Source of the DNA: Clostridia bacterium
Lineage (GTDB): Bacteria; Bacillota; Clostridia; DSM-8532
Direction of reading: 5' to 3'
Assembly: GCA_026418215.1 (NCBI GenBank)
Contig: JAOABT010000422.1
Coordinates: 1-15,390, forward strand
Length of the DNA stretch: 15,390 nucleotides
The number at the start of each line of letters is the position of its first letter. The stretch's first letter is position 1. Below the pieces are notes generated by a model. The model searched no databases, was not told the DNA's origin, and saw only the letters and a list, made by a program, of their open reading frames with translations. Both the position numbers and the translations under genes were made by a program. Below, piece by piece: positions 1-5,919 of the stretch.

Positions 1-1969
1 GAAGCCCCAGCCCGCCTATGGACTCCATCATTTGCTCCTTAGTATAGCCCGCGGTCTCGAGGGGAGAGAGGATATCCTTCTTGATATCGCCGATGTAGGC
101 CTTGAGCGCCTTGATTTGGCCTTTGAAGGCATAGGTGCCCAGGCTTGCGGGAATCAGGATGGACTGGCCTTCGCGAACCTTCATCGACCCGGTATCCCAT
201 GTAAGCTCAGCGCTTCCCTCCAGGAAGGTATAGGCCACGAAGGATCGGCCATCGGCAAATAGCTGACCGTTTTCTGAAACCTCAATCAGTTCAGCACAGA
301 AATGGGAGTCTGCCACTAAAACCTTTATTCTGACTCCGTCCTTTTCGTAGACCAAGCCAGGGAATTTTCCTTTTAAGGTTGCGCGGTCAAAGCGGATGGA
401 ATCGAGCGCCTTTGTGACATGAAGCGGCCTTGCGGTGCCATCCGGGTTCTTTCGGTCGAAATCGTAGAGCCTGTAGGTGGCGTTGGAATTCTGTTGAACC
501 TCAGCCATAAGGATGCCCTTTCCTGCTGAGTGGACTGTTCCGGCAGGTATAAACACAACATCTCCTGCAGCTACTTTCACACTCTTCAAAAGAGAGCTGA
601 TGCGGCCCGCCTGAATTTGTTTTTCAAATTCCTCGCGGGTCATTTCGCGGGTGAGACCATAGAGAATCGTAGCATCAGGAATAGCCTCCAGGATGTACCA
701 CATCTCAGTTTTACCAAGGTCATTCTCATGAATTTTGGCGTAAGCATCTTCCGGGTGCACTTGGACTGACAGCCAGTCATTGGCATCGATAAATTTCAAA
801 AGGAGAGGAAATTTCTTTTTGTACTGGGCCATGCTCAGGGTGCCCAGGAATCTCTCGCCGAATTCCAGCCCCATATCCTCCAGCGTGCTGCCGGCAAAGG
901 CACCTTCGGCGACGACATTCATGCCGTCGTGATGTGTAGAAATCTCCCAGCTTTCGGCAACGGTCATTTCGGGGATGGCTTTTCCAACCTTTTTCAGATT
1001 GCTTCCGCCCCATATGTAATTCTTATATAACGGCTTGAAGGTAAGGGGATATAAGCTGTTAGTGACGCTTCCCGGAATCATCTGGTTCCTGTAAAGGAAG
1101 GGTGACGTCCCCACCTTTCGCCTAAAGGTACTGCTAAGGTGAAATTCGCTTGAAAAGCCTGTTTGGTCGGCGATCTGACTCAAGGTCAGATTTTTGTTCT
1201 CGAGCAGCTGCTTGACAACTCTCAGCTTTTCCTCAAGCACAAAGTCATGAGTAGACAGGCCGGTTTTGCTTTTAATGACGCGTGAAAGCTGTTTTTCGCT
1301 TAAAAACAGGTATTGGCTGAGTTCCTCGCAAGTGATATTCCGCTTAATATTATCGGCAATGTAGCGCTTGATTGAATCCATGCGGTAATTGCTCAAATCA
1401 CGGTAGGGAACGGTATAGGTTGTGTTGGCCTTAATATCAAGCGCCCGGGCCATGGTAATAATGATTCGATAAACCAGGGCCTTTATCTGCCCAAGATAAC
1501 CGGGCTTCATGGCATAGGCCTCGTGGAACAGGGCTTCAAAAAGCTCATCCACACGGGCTCGATCCTGTGCAACATGGGTAGGGCTGTTTTCCAAGAGCAT
1601 GTAAACGTATTCTTCTTCCCCAAAGGCTTCATCCGGTGCTGGCCTTTTTTCTAGACTAAGACTGCATTTGAGCGCATATTCCAGCATGGGGTCCTGCTTG
1701 GAAGCCTCCTGACTGTGCAGCAGCCCTGAACCTGTTACATACAGATCACCGGGGTTTAATGGGAAGCTGGAGCCATTCATAACGACATTACCGTGTCCGC
1801 TTTTTATATAGTGAAATTCCAGGTTGGAGTGAGCATGCTCATCAAAGGTCATACCCGGCTTAAAGGCCTCCACCCGGATGAAGTCCACCTTGATAAAAAG
1901 GTTGTCCACTCTGAACTGGATGTCCATATTCTGAAGCGTTTCGCAAGCCTTCCAAAGAAAATTATCCAT
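1..1969 (-). CDS. manA: AraC-type regulator fused in frame to type I mannose-6-phosphate isomerase (3' end outside window)
   Basis: One open frame of 656 codons with no stop, running off the left edge. Residues about 20-100 form an AraC-type cupin sensor (EHAHSNLEFHYI, then PGDLYV). Residues about 197-295 carry the double HTH; the second helix pair reads LTLSQIADQTGF (261-272), followed by the family's RRKVGTSPFLYR end. From about residue 305 an entire type I phosphomannose isomerase follows: YIWGG, NDWLSVQVHPED (397-408), LGKTEMWYIL (418-427) and GTVHSAGKG (477-485). Predicted zinc ligands are Q403, H405, E422 and H480. The enzyme interconverts mannose-6-phosphate and fructose-6-phosphate in the cytoplasm. 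The isomerase unit is about 315 residues, the usual stand-alone length, and at least 35 further residues continue past it. Start chosen at ATG 1969 because GGGGGAG lies just upstream; an in-frame ATG at 1990 lacks a good site. The likely role is a mannose-responsive regulator carrying its own enzyme, which is inference. Confidence 0.9.
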   Translation of the reverse strand, partial: MDNFLWKACETLQNMDIQFRVDNLFIKVDFIRVEAFKPGMTFDEHAHSNLEFHYIKSGHGNVVMNGSSFPLNPGDLYVTGSGLLHSQEASKQDPMLEYALKCSLSLEKRPAPDEAFGEEEYVYMLLENSPTHVAQDRARVDELFEALFHEAYAMKPGYLGQIKALVYRIIITMARALDIKANTTYTVPYRDLSNYRMDSIKRYIADNIKRNITCEELSQYLFLSEKQLSRVIKSKTGLSTHDFVLEEKLRVVKQLLENKNLTLSQIADQTGFSSEFHLSSTFRRKVGTSPFLYRNQMIPGSVTNSLYPLTFKPLYKNYIWGGSNLKKVGKAIPEMTVAESWEISTHHDGMNVVAEGAFAGSTLEDMGLEFGERFLGTLSMAQYKKKFPLLLKFIDANDWLSVQVHPEDAYAKIHENDLGKTEMWYILEAIPDATILYGLTREMTREEFEKQIQAGRISSLLKSVKVAAGDVVFIPAGTVHSAGKGILMAEVQQNSNATYRLYDFDRKNPDGTARPLHVTKALDSIRFDRATLKGKFPGLVYEKDGVRIKVLVADSHFCAELIEVSENGQLFADGRSFVAYTFLEGSAELTWDTGSMKVREGQSILIPASLGTYAFKGQIKALKAYIGDIKKDILSPLETAGYTKEQMMESIGGLGL

Positions 1970-2011
1970 GCACTCCCCCGCCTTATGCATCTGTCAGTTC
2001 TCAATATCTCT

Positions 2012-2040
2012 ATTGTATAGAAAAAGGCCCTGTCTGACAA
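2012..2040 (-). promoter_or_regulatory. Promoter of the AraC-ManA fusion gene
   Basis: On the minus strand TTGTCA (2040-2035) is followed after exactly 17 bases by TACAAT (2017-2012). Both are close to sigma-A consensus and sit about 45 bases upstream of the chosen start. The -35 lies in the loop and descending arm of the preceding terminator hairpin, so terminator and promoter share bases. Confidence 0.7.
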
Positions 2041-2052
2041 TGACAGGACCTT
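2018..2052 (-). terminator. Rho-independent terminator between abrB and the fusion gene
   Basis: An 11-bp inverted repeat (2024-2034 with 2042-2052, one G-U pair, 7-base loop) is followed on the minus strand by a T-run. It would stop read-through from abrB. It is the second hairpin after abrB and overlaps the -35 element of the next gene. Confidence 0.7.
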
Positions 2053-2074
2053 GAGATGTCCGATTTATATATGC

Positions 2075-2102
2075 AAAAGCGTGCGGCCTTTCGGCTGCAC
2101 GC
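2075..2102 (-). terminator. Terminator of abrB
   Basis: A GC-rich hairpin with 10-base arms (2079-2088 and 2093-2102) and a four-base GAAA loop on the minus strand is followed by TTTT. One A-C mismatch interrupts the stem. It begins 22 bases after the abrB stop codon. Confidence 0.75.
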
Positions 2103-2124
2103 TTGATGAATCACTTAAGCTGGA

Positions 2125-2376
2125 TTACTTTCCTTCCTGACTTTTAAGCTGCGTGTAGCATTCGCTGCACACATTCTTTCCTTTATAAACCTTGATGTCT
2201 CTTGCGTTGTCGCAGAAGATGCAGGCAGGCTCGTATTTCTTAAGAACAATGGCTTTTTCGTCGGAATAGAATTCCAAACCGTCTCCAATTTCAATGTCTA
2301 GTACGCGCCTTAATTCGATTGGGATGACAATTCTACCCAGCTGATCAAGACTTCTGATCATACCCGTCGCTTTCAT
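2125..2376 (-). CDS. abrB: AbrB-family transition-state regulator
   Basis: An 83-residue protein whose first 45 residues are the swapped-hairpin AbrB DNA-binding domain (LGRIVIPIELRRVLDIEIGD). AbrB proteins bind DNA as dimers or tetramers and repress post-exponential genes in Bacillota. The C-terminal half carries two CxxC pairs, C52/C55 and C70/C73, which could bind a metal; this arrangement is familiar from clostridial AbrB homologues, whereas Bacillus subtilis AbrB lacks the full set. The start is ATG 2376, preceded by a GGGGGG Shine-Dalgarno at good spacing. It is transcribed alone, with its own consensus promoter and two downstream terminators. Its targets cannot be read from this window. 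Confidence 0.93.
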   Translation of the reverse strand: MKATGMIRSLDQLGRIVIPIELRRVLDIEIGDGLEFYSDEKAIVLKKYEPACIFCDNARDIKVYKGKNVCSECYTQLKSQEGK

Positions 2377-2413
2377 ATTAAGTTTCCCCCCGAAAACAAT
2401 TCATTATGTAGAA

Positions 2414-2442
2414 ATTCTAATGCTTTTATCAACTTATGTCAA
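2414..2442 (-). promoter_or_regulatory. abrB promoter
   Basis: On the minus strand a perfect TTGACA (2442-2437) is followed by a 17-base spacer and TAGAAT (2419-2414), giving a start near 2407 and a short leader before the abrB ATG. Confidence 0.85.
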
Positions 2443-2517
2443 GTTTTACTATAAAATTCATCAATATCCCAGTAAATGGGCAATTGCATAAATATTGATA
2501 AGGTGTTTGCGAATACC

Positions 2518-2545
2518 TTAACCATACCAAATCCTGATTTATGAT
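2518..2545 (+). promoter_or_regulatory. Possible promoter of the PflX-like gene
   Basis: TTAACC (2518-2523), a 16-base spacer and TATGAT (2540-2545) lie about 57 bases before the start codon. TACAAT follows immediately at 2545-2550 and is an alternative -10 without a matching -35. The call is weak. Confidence 0.35.
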
Positions 2546-2601
2546 ACAATAGTCCAAAGGTCCCATATCACGGTGCTGTGGGAAGAAAGGGGGCGGTCTT
2601 G

Positions 2602-3480
2602 ATGGGATGTACATTATGTCCCCGAAAGTGCAATGTTGACCGAGATCAACAACAGGGTTTTTGCGGCATGACTAACCGGTTGATGGCAGCAAAAGCCTTT
2701 CTGCATATCTATGAGGAGCCTATTATCAGCGGGATCAACGGCTCAGGTACCATTTTCTTTTCAGGCTGCAGCTTAAGATGCAGCTTTTGTCAGAATGATG
2801 CTATCAGTCATGACTGTGCGGGAAAAGAAATCTCCCAAGAAAGGCTTTGCGACGTAATGCTGGAGCTTCAAAGCCAGGGTGCTCATAACATAAACCTCGT
2901 CAATCCCACACATTTTTCATCGCAGATTACCGAGTGTCTCATGGCCGTAAAATCAAAGCTTAAAATACCCATTGTGTGGAACAGCAGCGGGTATGAACGC
3001 GTAGAAACCTTAATGGGTCTGGAGGGCCTGGTCGATGTGTACCTTCCTGATCTTAAGTATTTCAGCCCTAAACTGTCAGCCTTGTACTCAGGTGCATCCG
3101 ACTATTTTGACTTCGCAAGCCGGGCTGTGCTTGAAATGTACCGACAGGTGGGCGGCGTTGTCTTGAGCGAAGAAGGCCTTATCACAAAGGGACTGGTGGT
3201 GCGCCATCTCGTCCTCCCCAACTGTACCCACGACTCGGTTAAGGTTTTGGATTGGCTATGCAAAAGCATACCGGGTGATGCCTATACAAGTCTGATGGCG
3301 CAGTATACGCCTACTGAAAGGGTGAAGGGGATTAACGGTCTAAACCGCCGTCTGACGGAGCGAGAGTATGACTTTATTGTGGGAAAGCTCCATGATATGG
3401 GGTTTGAGAATGGCTTTGTTCAGGACCTGGAGTCGGCCAGCCTGAAGTACACTCCGGTCTTTGACCTCATAGGGCTATGA
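2602..3480 (+). CDS. Radical SAM protein of the PflX type (COG1313-like)
   Basis: A 292-residue protein. The canonical radical SAM [4Fe-4S] motif CxxxCxxC is C56, C60, C63 (GCSLRCSFCQN), preceded by the PflX signature EEPIISGINGSGTIFFSGC. An extra N-terminal cysteine set (C3, C6, C10, C21 in CTLCPRKC and GFCG) could bind another cluster. PflX-type proteins resemble pyruvate formate-lyase activases, but their substrate is not established, and no formate lyase or other glycyl-radical enzyme lies in this window. It is cytoplasmic, with no signal peptide. An in-frame GTG at 2578 would add eight residues; ATG 2602 is preferred because AAAGGGGG sits 8 bases upstream. The stop codon overlaps a downstream ATG (ATGA). 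Confidence 0.88.
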   Translation: MGCTLCPRKCNVDRDQQQGFCGMTNRLMAAKAFLHIYEEPIISGINGSGTIFFSGCSLRCSFCQNDAISHDCAGKEISQERLCDVMLELQSQGAHNINLVNPTHFSSQITECLMAVKSKLKIPIVWNSSGYERVETLMGLEGLVDVYLPDLKYFSPKLSALYSGASDYFDFASRAVLEMYRQVGGVVLSEEGLITKGLVVRHLVLPNCTHDSVKVLDWLCKSIPGDAYTSLMAQYTPTERVKGINGLNRRLTEREYDFIVGKLHDMGFENGFVQDLESASLKYTPVFDLIGL

Positions 3481-3629
3481 GGGTTTCTGAAGGTGTTGGA
3501 AAAGCGCTGTACCTGGCAGGGGTGTATATTTTGTGCCTCCCTCTTGCCATGAGGCATAACCGTAGCTTCAATAGCTTTGCTTCTTGTGGTATGCACCATT
3601 CTAGTGAAAGTAAGCGCTTCGATGTATAA
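3477..3629 (+). CDS. Possible 50-residue ORF translationally coupled to the PflX-like gene
   Basis: The ATG overlaps the stop of the radical SAM gene in the four-base ATGA arrangement typical of translational coupling. The frame stays open for 50 codons and stops (TAA 3627-3629) right before a terminator hairpin. The product has a hydrophobic stretch (ALYLAGVYILCLPLAM, residues 10-25) and a polar, histidine- and serine-rich tail. I do not recognise it. Position argues for a real gene; short length and lack of a known family argue for chance. The region 3660-3780 shows no gene. Confidence 0.3.
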   Translation: MRVSEGVGKALYLAGVYILCLPLAMRHNRSFNSFASCGMHHSSESKRFDV

Positions 3630-3664
3630 AACAGGCTGGTCCTCATGAACCAGCCTTGTTAATT
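3630..3664. terminator. Bidirectional terminator between the PflX-like gene and asnA
   Basis: A perfect 8-bp stem AGGCTGGT/ACCAGCCT (3633-3640 with 3649-3656) has an 8-base loop. On the minus strand it is followed by GTTTTAT, and on the plus strand by TTGTTAATTGT. It lies where the two convergent genes meet. No other structure or gene is evident in 3657-3780. Confidence 0.65.
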
Positions 3665-3780
3665 GTCTTTATGGACATTAATCCTATTTCGGAAAGACAG
3701 CCACTGGCTTTGCGCCTTCGTGGCCTAAAGTAATTTACTGCATTCGCTTTACATGCCTGCGTGACGAGTTTATATGAGCC

Positions 3781-4797
3781 TTAGAGGAGCACGACGTTTT
3801 TCTGGGCGCACTCCTTCTGCATCTCCTCAGGCCAAATGGAGGACTGAACCTCACCGACATGGGCCTTGCCTAACAGGAACATACAGATACGGGACTGGCC
3901 TATGCCGCCGCCCAGGGTGTAAGGGAGCTTTTTATTGAGTATGCTCATATGGAACGGCAGGTGCTTGCGGCCCTCGCATTCAGCTTTTTCAAGCTGGCTG
4001 AGGAGCGAGACTTCGTCTACGCGGATACCCATGGAGGAAACCTCAAAGGCTGTGTCGAGCACGGGATAGTAGAAGATGATGTCGCAGTTCAGGGCCCAAT
4101 CATCGTAGTCAGGCGCACGTCCGTCATGAGGCTTTCCGGACTTGAGCTTGTCGCCTATCTGCATGACGCAGGTTGCGCCATGAGCCTTGCTGTAGGCTGT
4201 TTCACGCTGCTTGGGGGTGAAATCGGGGTACATGTCCTCGAGCTCCTGAGTGGTCACAAAGGAAATGTCTTCAGAAAGATAGCGCTTGAGCGACGGATAA
4301 GCGCCCACAATATAGTCCTCCGTTTTCTTGAAAACGCCAAAAATCTTTTTAACAACGGCCTTCAAGGTTTCCAGCGTGCGCTGCTCTTTGGAAACCACCA
4401 TTTCCCAGTCCCACTGATCCACATATATGGAGTGAAGGCTGTCGGGCTCTTCGTCGCGGCGTATGGCATTCATGTCGGTATAAAGTCCTTCACCCTGGGC
4501 GAAGCCGTAACGGCCCAAAGCCATTCTCTTCCACTTGGCCAGAGACTGAACAACCTCAACCGTTGCGCCGTCAATATATTTGACATCAAAAGAAACAGGT
4601 CTCTCGATGCCGTTCAAATTGTCGTTCAAACCAGATTCGGGACGTACAAACAAAGGTGCAGATACACGCGTCAGATTCAAGGCTTCAGCTAATGCATTTT
4701 CAAAAAAGTCCTTAATTTTCTTTATGGCAATCTCGGTGTCTCTCAGATTGAGAGAGGGTTTGTAATCAGAAGGGATGATAAAGGGATTAGACGCCAT
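3781..4797 (-). CDS. asnA: Aspartate-ammonia ligase (ammonia-dependent asparagine synthetase)
   Basis: A 338-residue protein of the usual AsnA length (about 330). It makes asparagine from aspartate, ammonia and ATP, releasing AMP and pyrophosphate, through an aspartyl-adenylate on a class II tRNA-synthetase-like fold. Diagnostic stretches are VSAPLFVRPESGLNDNLNG near the N-terminus, QWDWEMVV mid-protein, and the motif-3-like GGGIGQSRICMFLLGKAHVGEVQ near the C-terminus. ATG 4797 is chosen; an in-frame GTG at 4806 would add three residues. Both have only modest ribosome binding sites (GTGAG). It is monocistronic, convergent with the PflX-like gene and divergent from the lipoprotein gene across 123 bases. 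TTGACT (4897-4892) could be its -35, with only a poor -10 (TTTTAT) at 17 bases. Confidence 0.95.
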   Translation of the reverse strand: MASNPFIIPSDYKPSLNLRDTEIAIKKIKDFFENALAEALNLTRVSAPLFVRPESGLNDNLNGIERPVSFDVKYIDGATVEVVQSLAKWKRMALGRYGFAQGEGLYTDMNAIRRDEEPDSLHSIYVDQWDWEMVVSKEQRTLETLKAVVKKIFGVFKKTEDYIVGAYPSLKRYLSEDISFVTTQELEDMYPDFTPKQRETAYSKAHGATCVMQIGDKLKSGKPHDGRAPDYDDWALNCDIIFYYPVLDTAFEVSSMGIRVDEVSLLSQLEKAECEGRKHLPFHMSILNKKLPYTLGGGIGQSRICMFLLGKAHVGEVQSSIWPEEMQKECAQKNVVLL

Positions 4798-4920
4798 TGT
4801 CCACACTCACTTTCATTTTCCATTATTTGATTAGTTGCAAGTCTAATGGTATCATAAAAGAAGAGACGATAAAAGTATAGTACCTTTTAGAAGTCAATCT
4901 AATTTTGGAGGAACAGTTGA

Positions 4921-5718
4921 ATGAAGAAATTCAAAAAGATTCTTGCCATTATGCTTGCACTTTTGCTTTTAGCGGCAACAGCTACAGCATGCGGACAGAG
5001 CGGCAGCAAGGAAACTGATGAGGAGGATACACCGAAGGTATCCGACGCGTCCAAAACACCCGAGGCCACCATCGAAGCAACACCTGAAGCCACACCCGAA
5101 GCTACGCCTGAGGCGACTCCTGAGGCCACTCCCGATGCCTCTTCTGCATCTGGAAGCGAAGTTAGTGCCGATGCTCTTATGGGTGTTATAGATGGTAACA
5201 ACTATAACAACGACTATTTTGGCTTTACTATGAGCTTCCCCAAGGACTGGAAGACCTTGACCCAGGACGAGATGCTTGCCAACTACCAGCTCGGGGCCGA
5301 ATTCATGAAAAAGAACGGAACGAATGAGAAGGTTGTTGACCTTAGCATGCAAAAGATCATTCCGCTTTTCATGATGACCGATACCTCTGGATCAGCATCA
5401 AGCCTCAATATTCTTGCTACAGACTTAAGCCTTATGGGCGGTTTGGTTAAAACAGGGAAGGATTATCTGGTTCTTGCCGAGCAGGGCTTGAAGGCACAGA
5501 AGATTGACTTTACTATGGGCGAGATCGCAGAAGTTAAGATTGGCGGCGCTGATTTCGGTAAGGTTGACGGCGTTATGAAGGTTAATGGCATGGAGATTTC
5601 ACAGTCCATGTATGCAACTATCACAAAGGACCACGTTATCCTATTTACAATGGTTTACACCTCTGATGCAGCCAAGAAGTCCTTGGAAGACACCATGAAT
5701 ACCATAACCGTTAAGTAA
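4921..5718 (+). CDS. Secreted lipoprotein of unknown function with PEAT-repeat linker
   Basis: A 265-residue protein with a classic lipoprotein signal: MKKFKK, a leucine-rich core, and a lipobox ATAC ending at C24. After the lipidated cysteine comes an acidic, Thr/Pro/Ala/Glu-rich linker with repeated EATP units (about residues 46-73). A globular domain starts at about residue 95 (YNNDYFGFTMSFPKDWK). That opening resembles small extracellular domains of the PsbP/DUF1795-like kind common in clostridial lipoproteins, a resemblance of pattern only. The linker probably spans the cell wall. A strong GGAGG lies 9 bases before ATG 4921. A TATAGT at 4876-4881 could be a -10, but no good -35 is seen. 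A strong terminator follows. Confidence 0.85.
   Translation: MKKFKKILAIMLALLLLAATATACGQSGSKETDEEDTPKVSDASKTPEATIEATPEATPEATPEATPEATPDASSASGSEVSADALMGVIDGNNYNNDYFGFTMSFPKDWKTLTQDEMLANYQLGAEFMKKNGTNEKVVDLSMQKIIPLFMMTDTSGSASSLNILATDLSLMGGLVKTGKDYLVLAEQGLKAQKIDFTMGEIAEVKIGGADFGKVDGVMKVNGMEISQSMYATITKDHVILFTMVYTSDAAKKSLEDTMNTITVK
5056..5139 (+). repeat. Tandem PEAT/EATP-coding repeat in the lipoprotein linker
   Basis: About six units of 12-15 bases encode Thr-Pro-Glu-Ala repeats. Synonymous codons vary from unit to unit (GAA/GAG, GCC/GCT/GCG/GCA, ACA/ACG/ACT), so the repeat is old and kept at the protein level rather than freshly duplicated. Confidence 0.85.
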
Positions 5719-5757
5719 GCTATGGTATTTGATAAAAGAATCTAAATTCGCTTCAAT

Positions 5758-5798
5758 AAAGCCTTTCGGTTGTCAATATGCCGGAAGGCTTTCTATTT
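5758..5798 (+). terminator. Terminator of the lipoprotein gene
   Basis: A 12-bp stem (5758-5769 with 5781-5792, one G-U pair) has an 11-base loop and is followed by CTATTT. It starts 39 bases after the stop codon. Confidence 0.8.
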
Positions 5799-5823
5799 CC
5801 CGAAAACTTTTTATGAGATTTTA

Positions 5824-5839
5824 ACAAAAACGCTTGCAA
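5824..5839 (-). promoter_or_regulatory. cre-like / LacI-family operator overlapping the -35
   Basis: Read on the minus strand, this 16-base site matches the catabolite-responsive element consensus (WTGNAARCGNWWWCAW) at 14 of 16 positions. It covers the -35 box of the GH13 gene, which would suit CcpA repression or a dedicated LacI-family repressor. Confidence 0.45.
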
Positions 5840-5862
5840 AAAGAATGGAATGTACGTACAAT
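5834..5862 (+). promoter_or_regulatory. Promoter of the GH13 gene
   Basis: TTGCAA (5834-5839), a 17-base spacer and TACAAT (5857-5862). The spacer and -10 contain the perfect 10-base palindrome TGTACGTACA (5851-5860). Transcription should start near 5869, leaving a leader of about 50 bases. Confidence 0.75.
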
Positions 5863-5871
5863 ATGATTATA

Positions 5872-5887
5872 AGGAAAACGGTTTACT
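5872..5887 (+). promoter_or_regulatory. Second LacI/CcpA-like operator just downstream of the start point
   Basis: A 16-base site centred on the CG of AAAACGGTTTAC matches the cre consensus at 13 of 16 positions. Its centre is 48 bases from the first site, so the pair brackets the promoter. Confidence 0.35.
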
Positions 5888-5919
5888 AAAAACATGGCCG
5901 ATATTAAGGGGGAAATAAA

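Noticed and set aside
3949..4692. Long plus-strand ORF (247 codons) antisense to asnA
   Set aside because: It is the mirror of a clearly conserved AsnA, has no recognisable domain and no ribosome binding site that stands out; high codon bias of asnA opens this frame.
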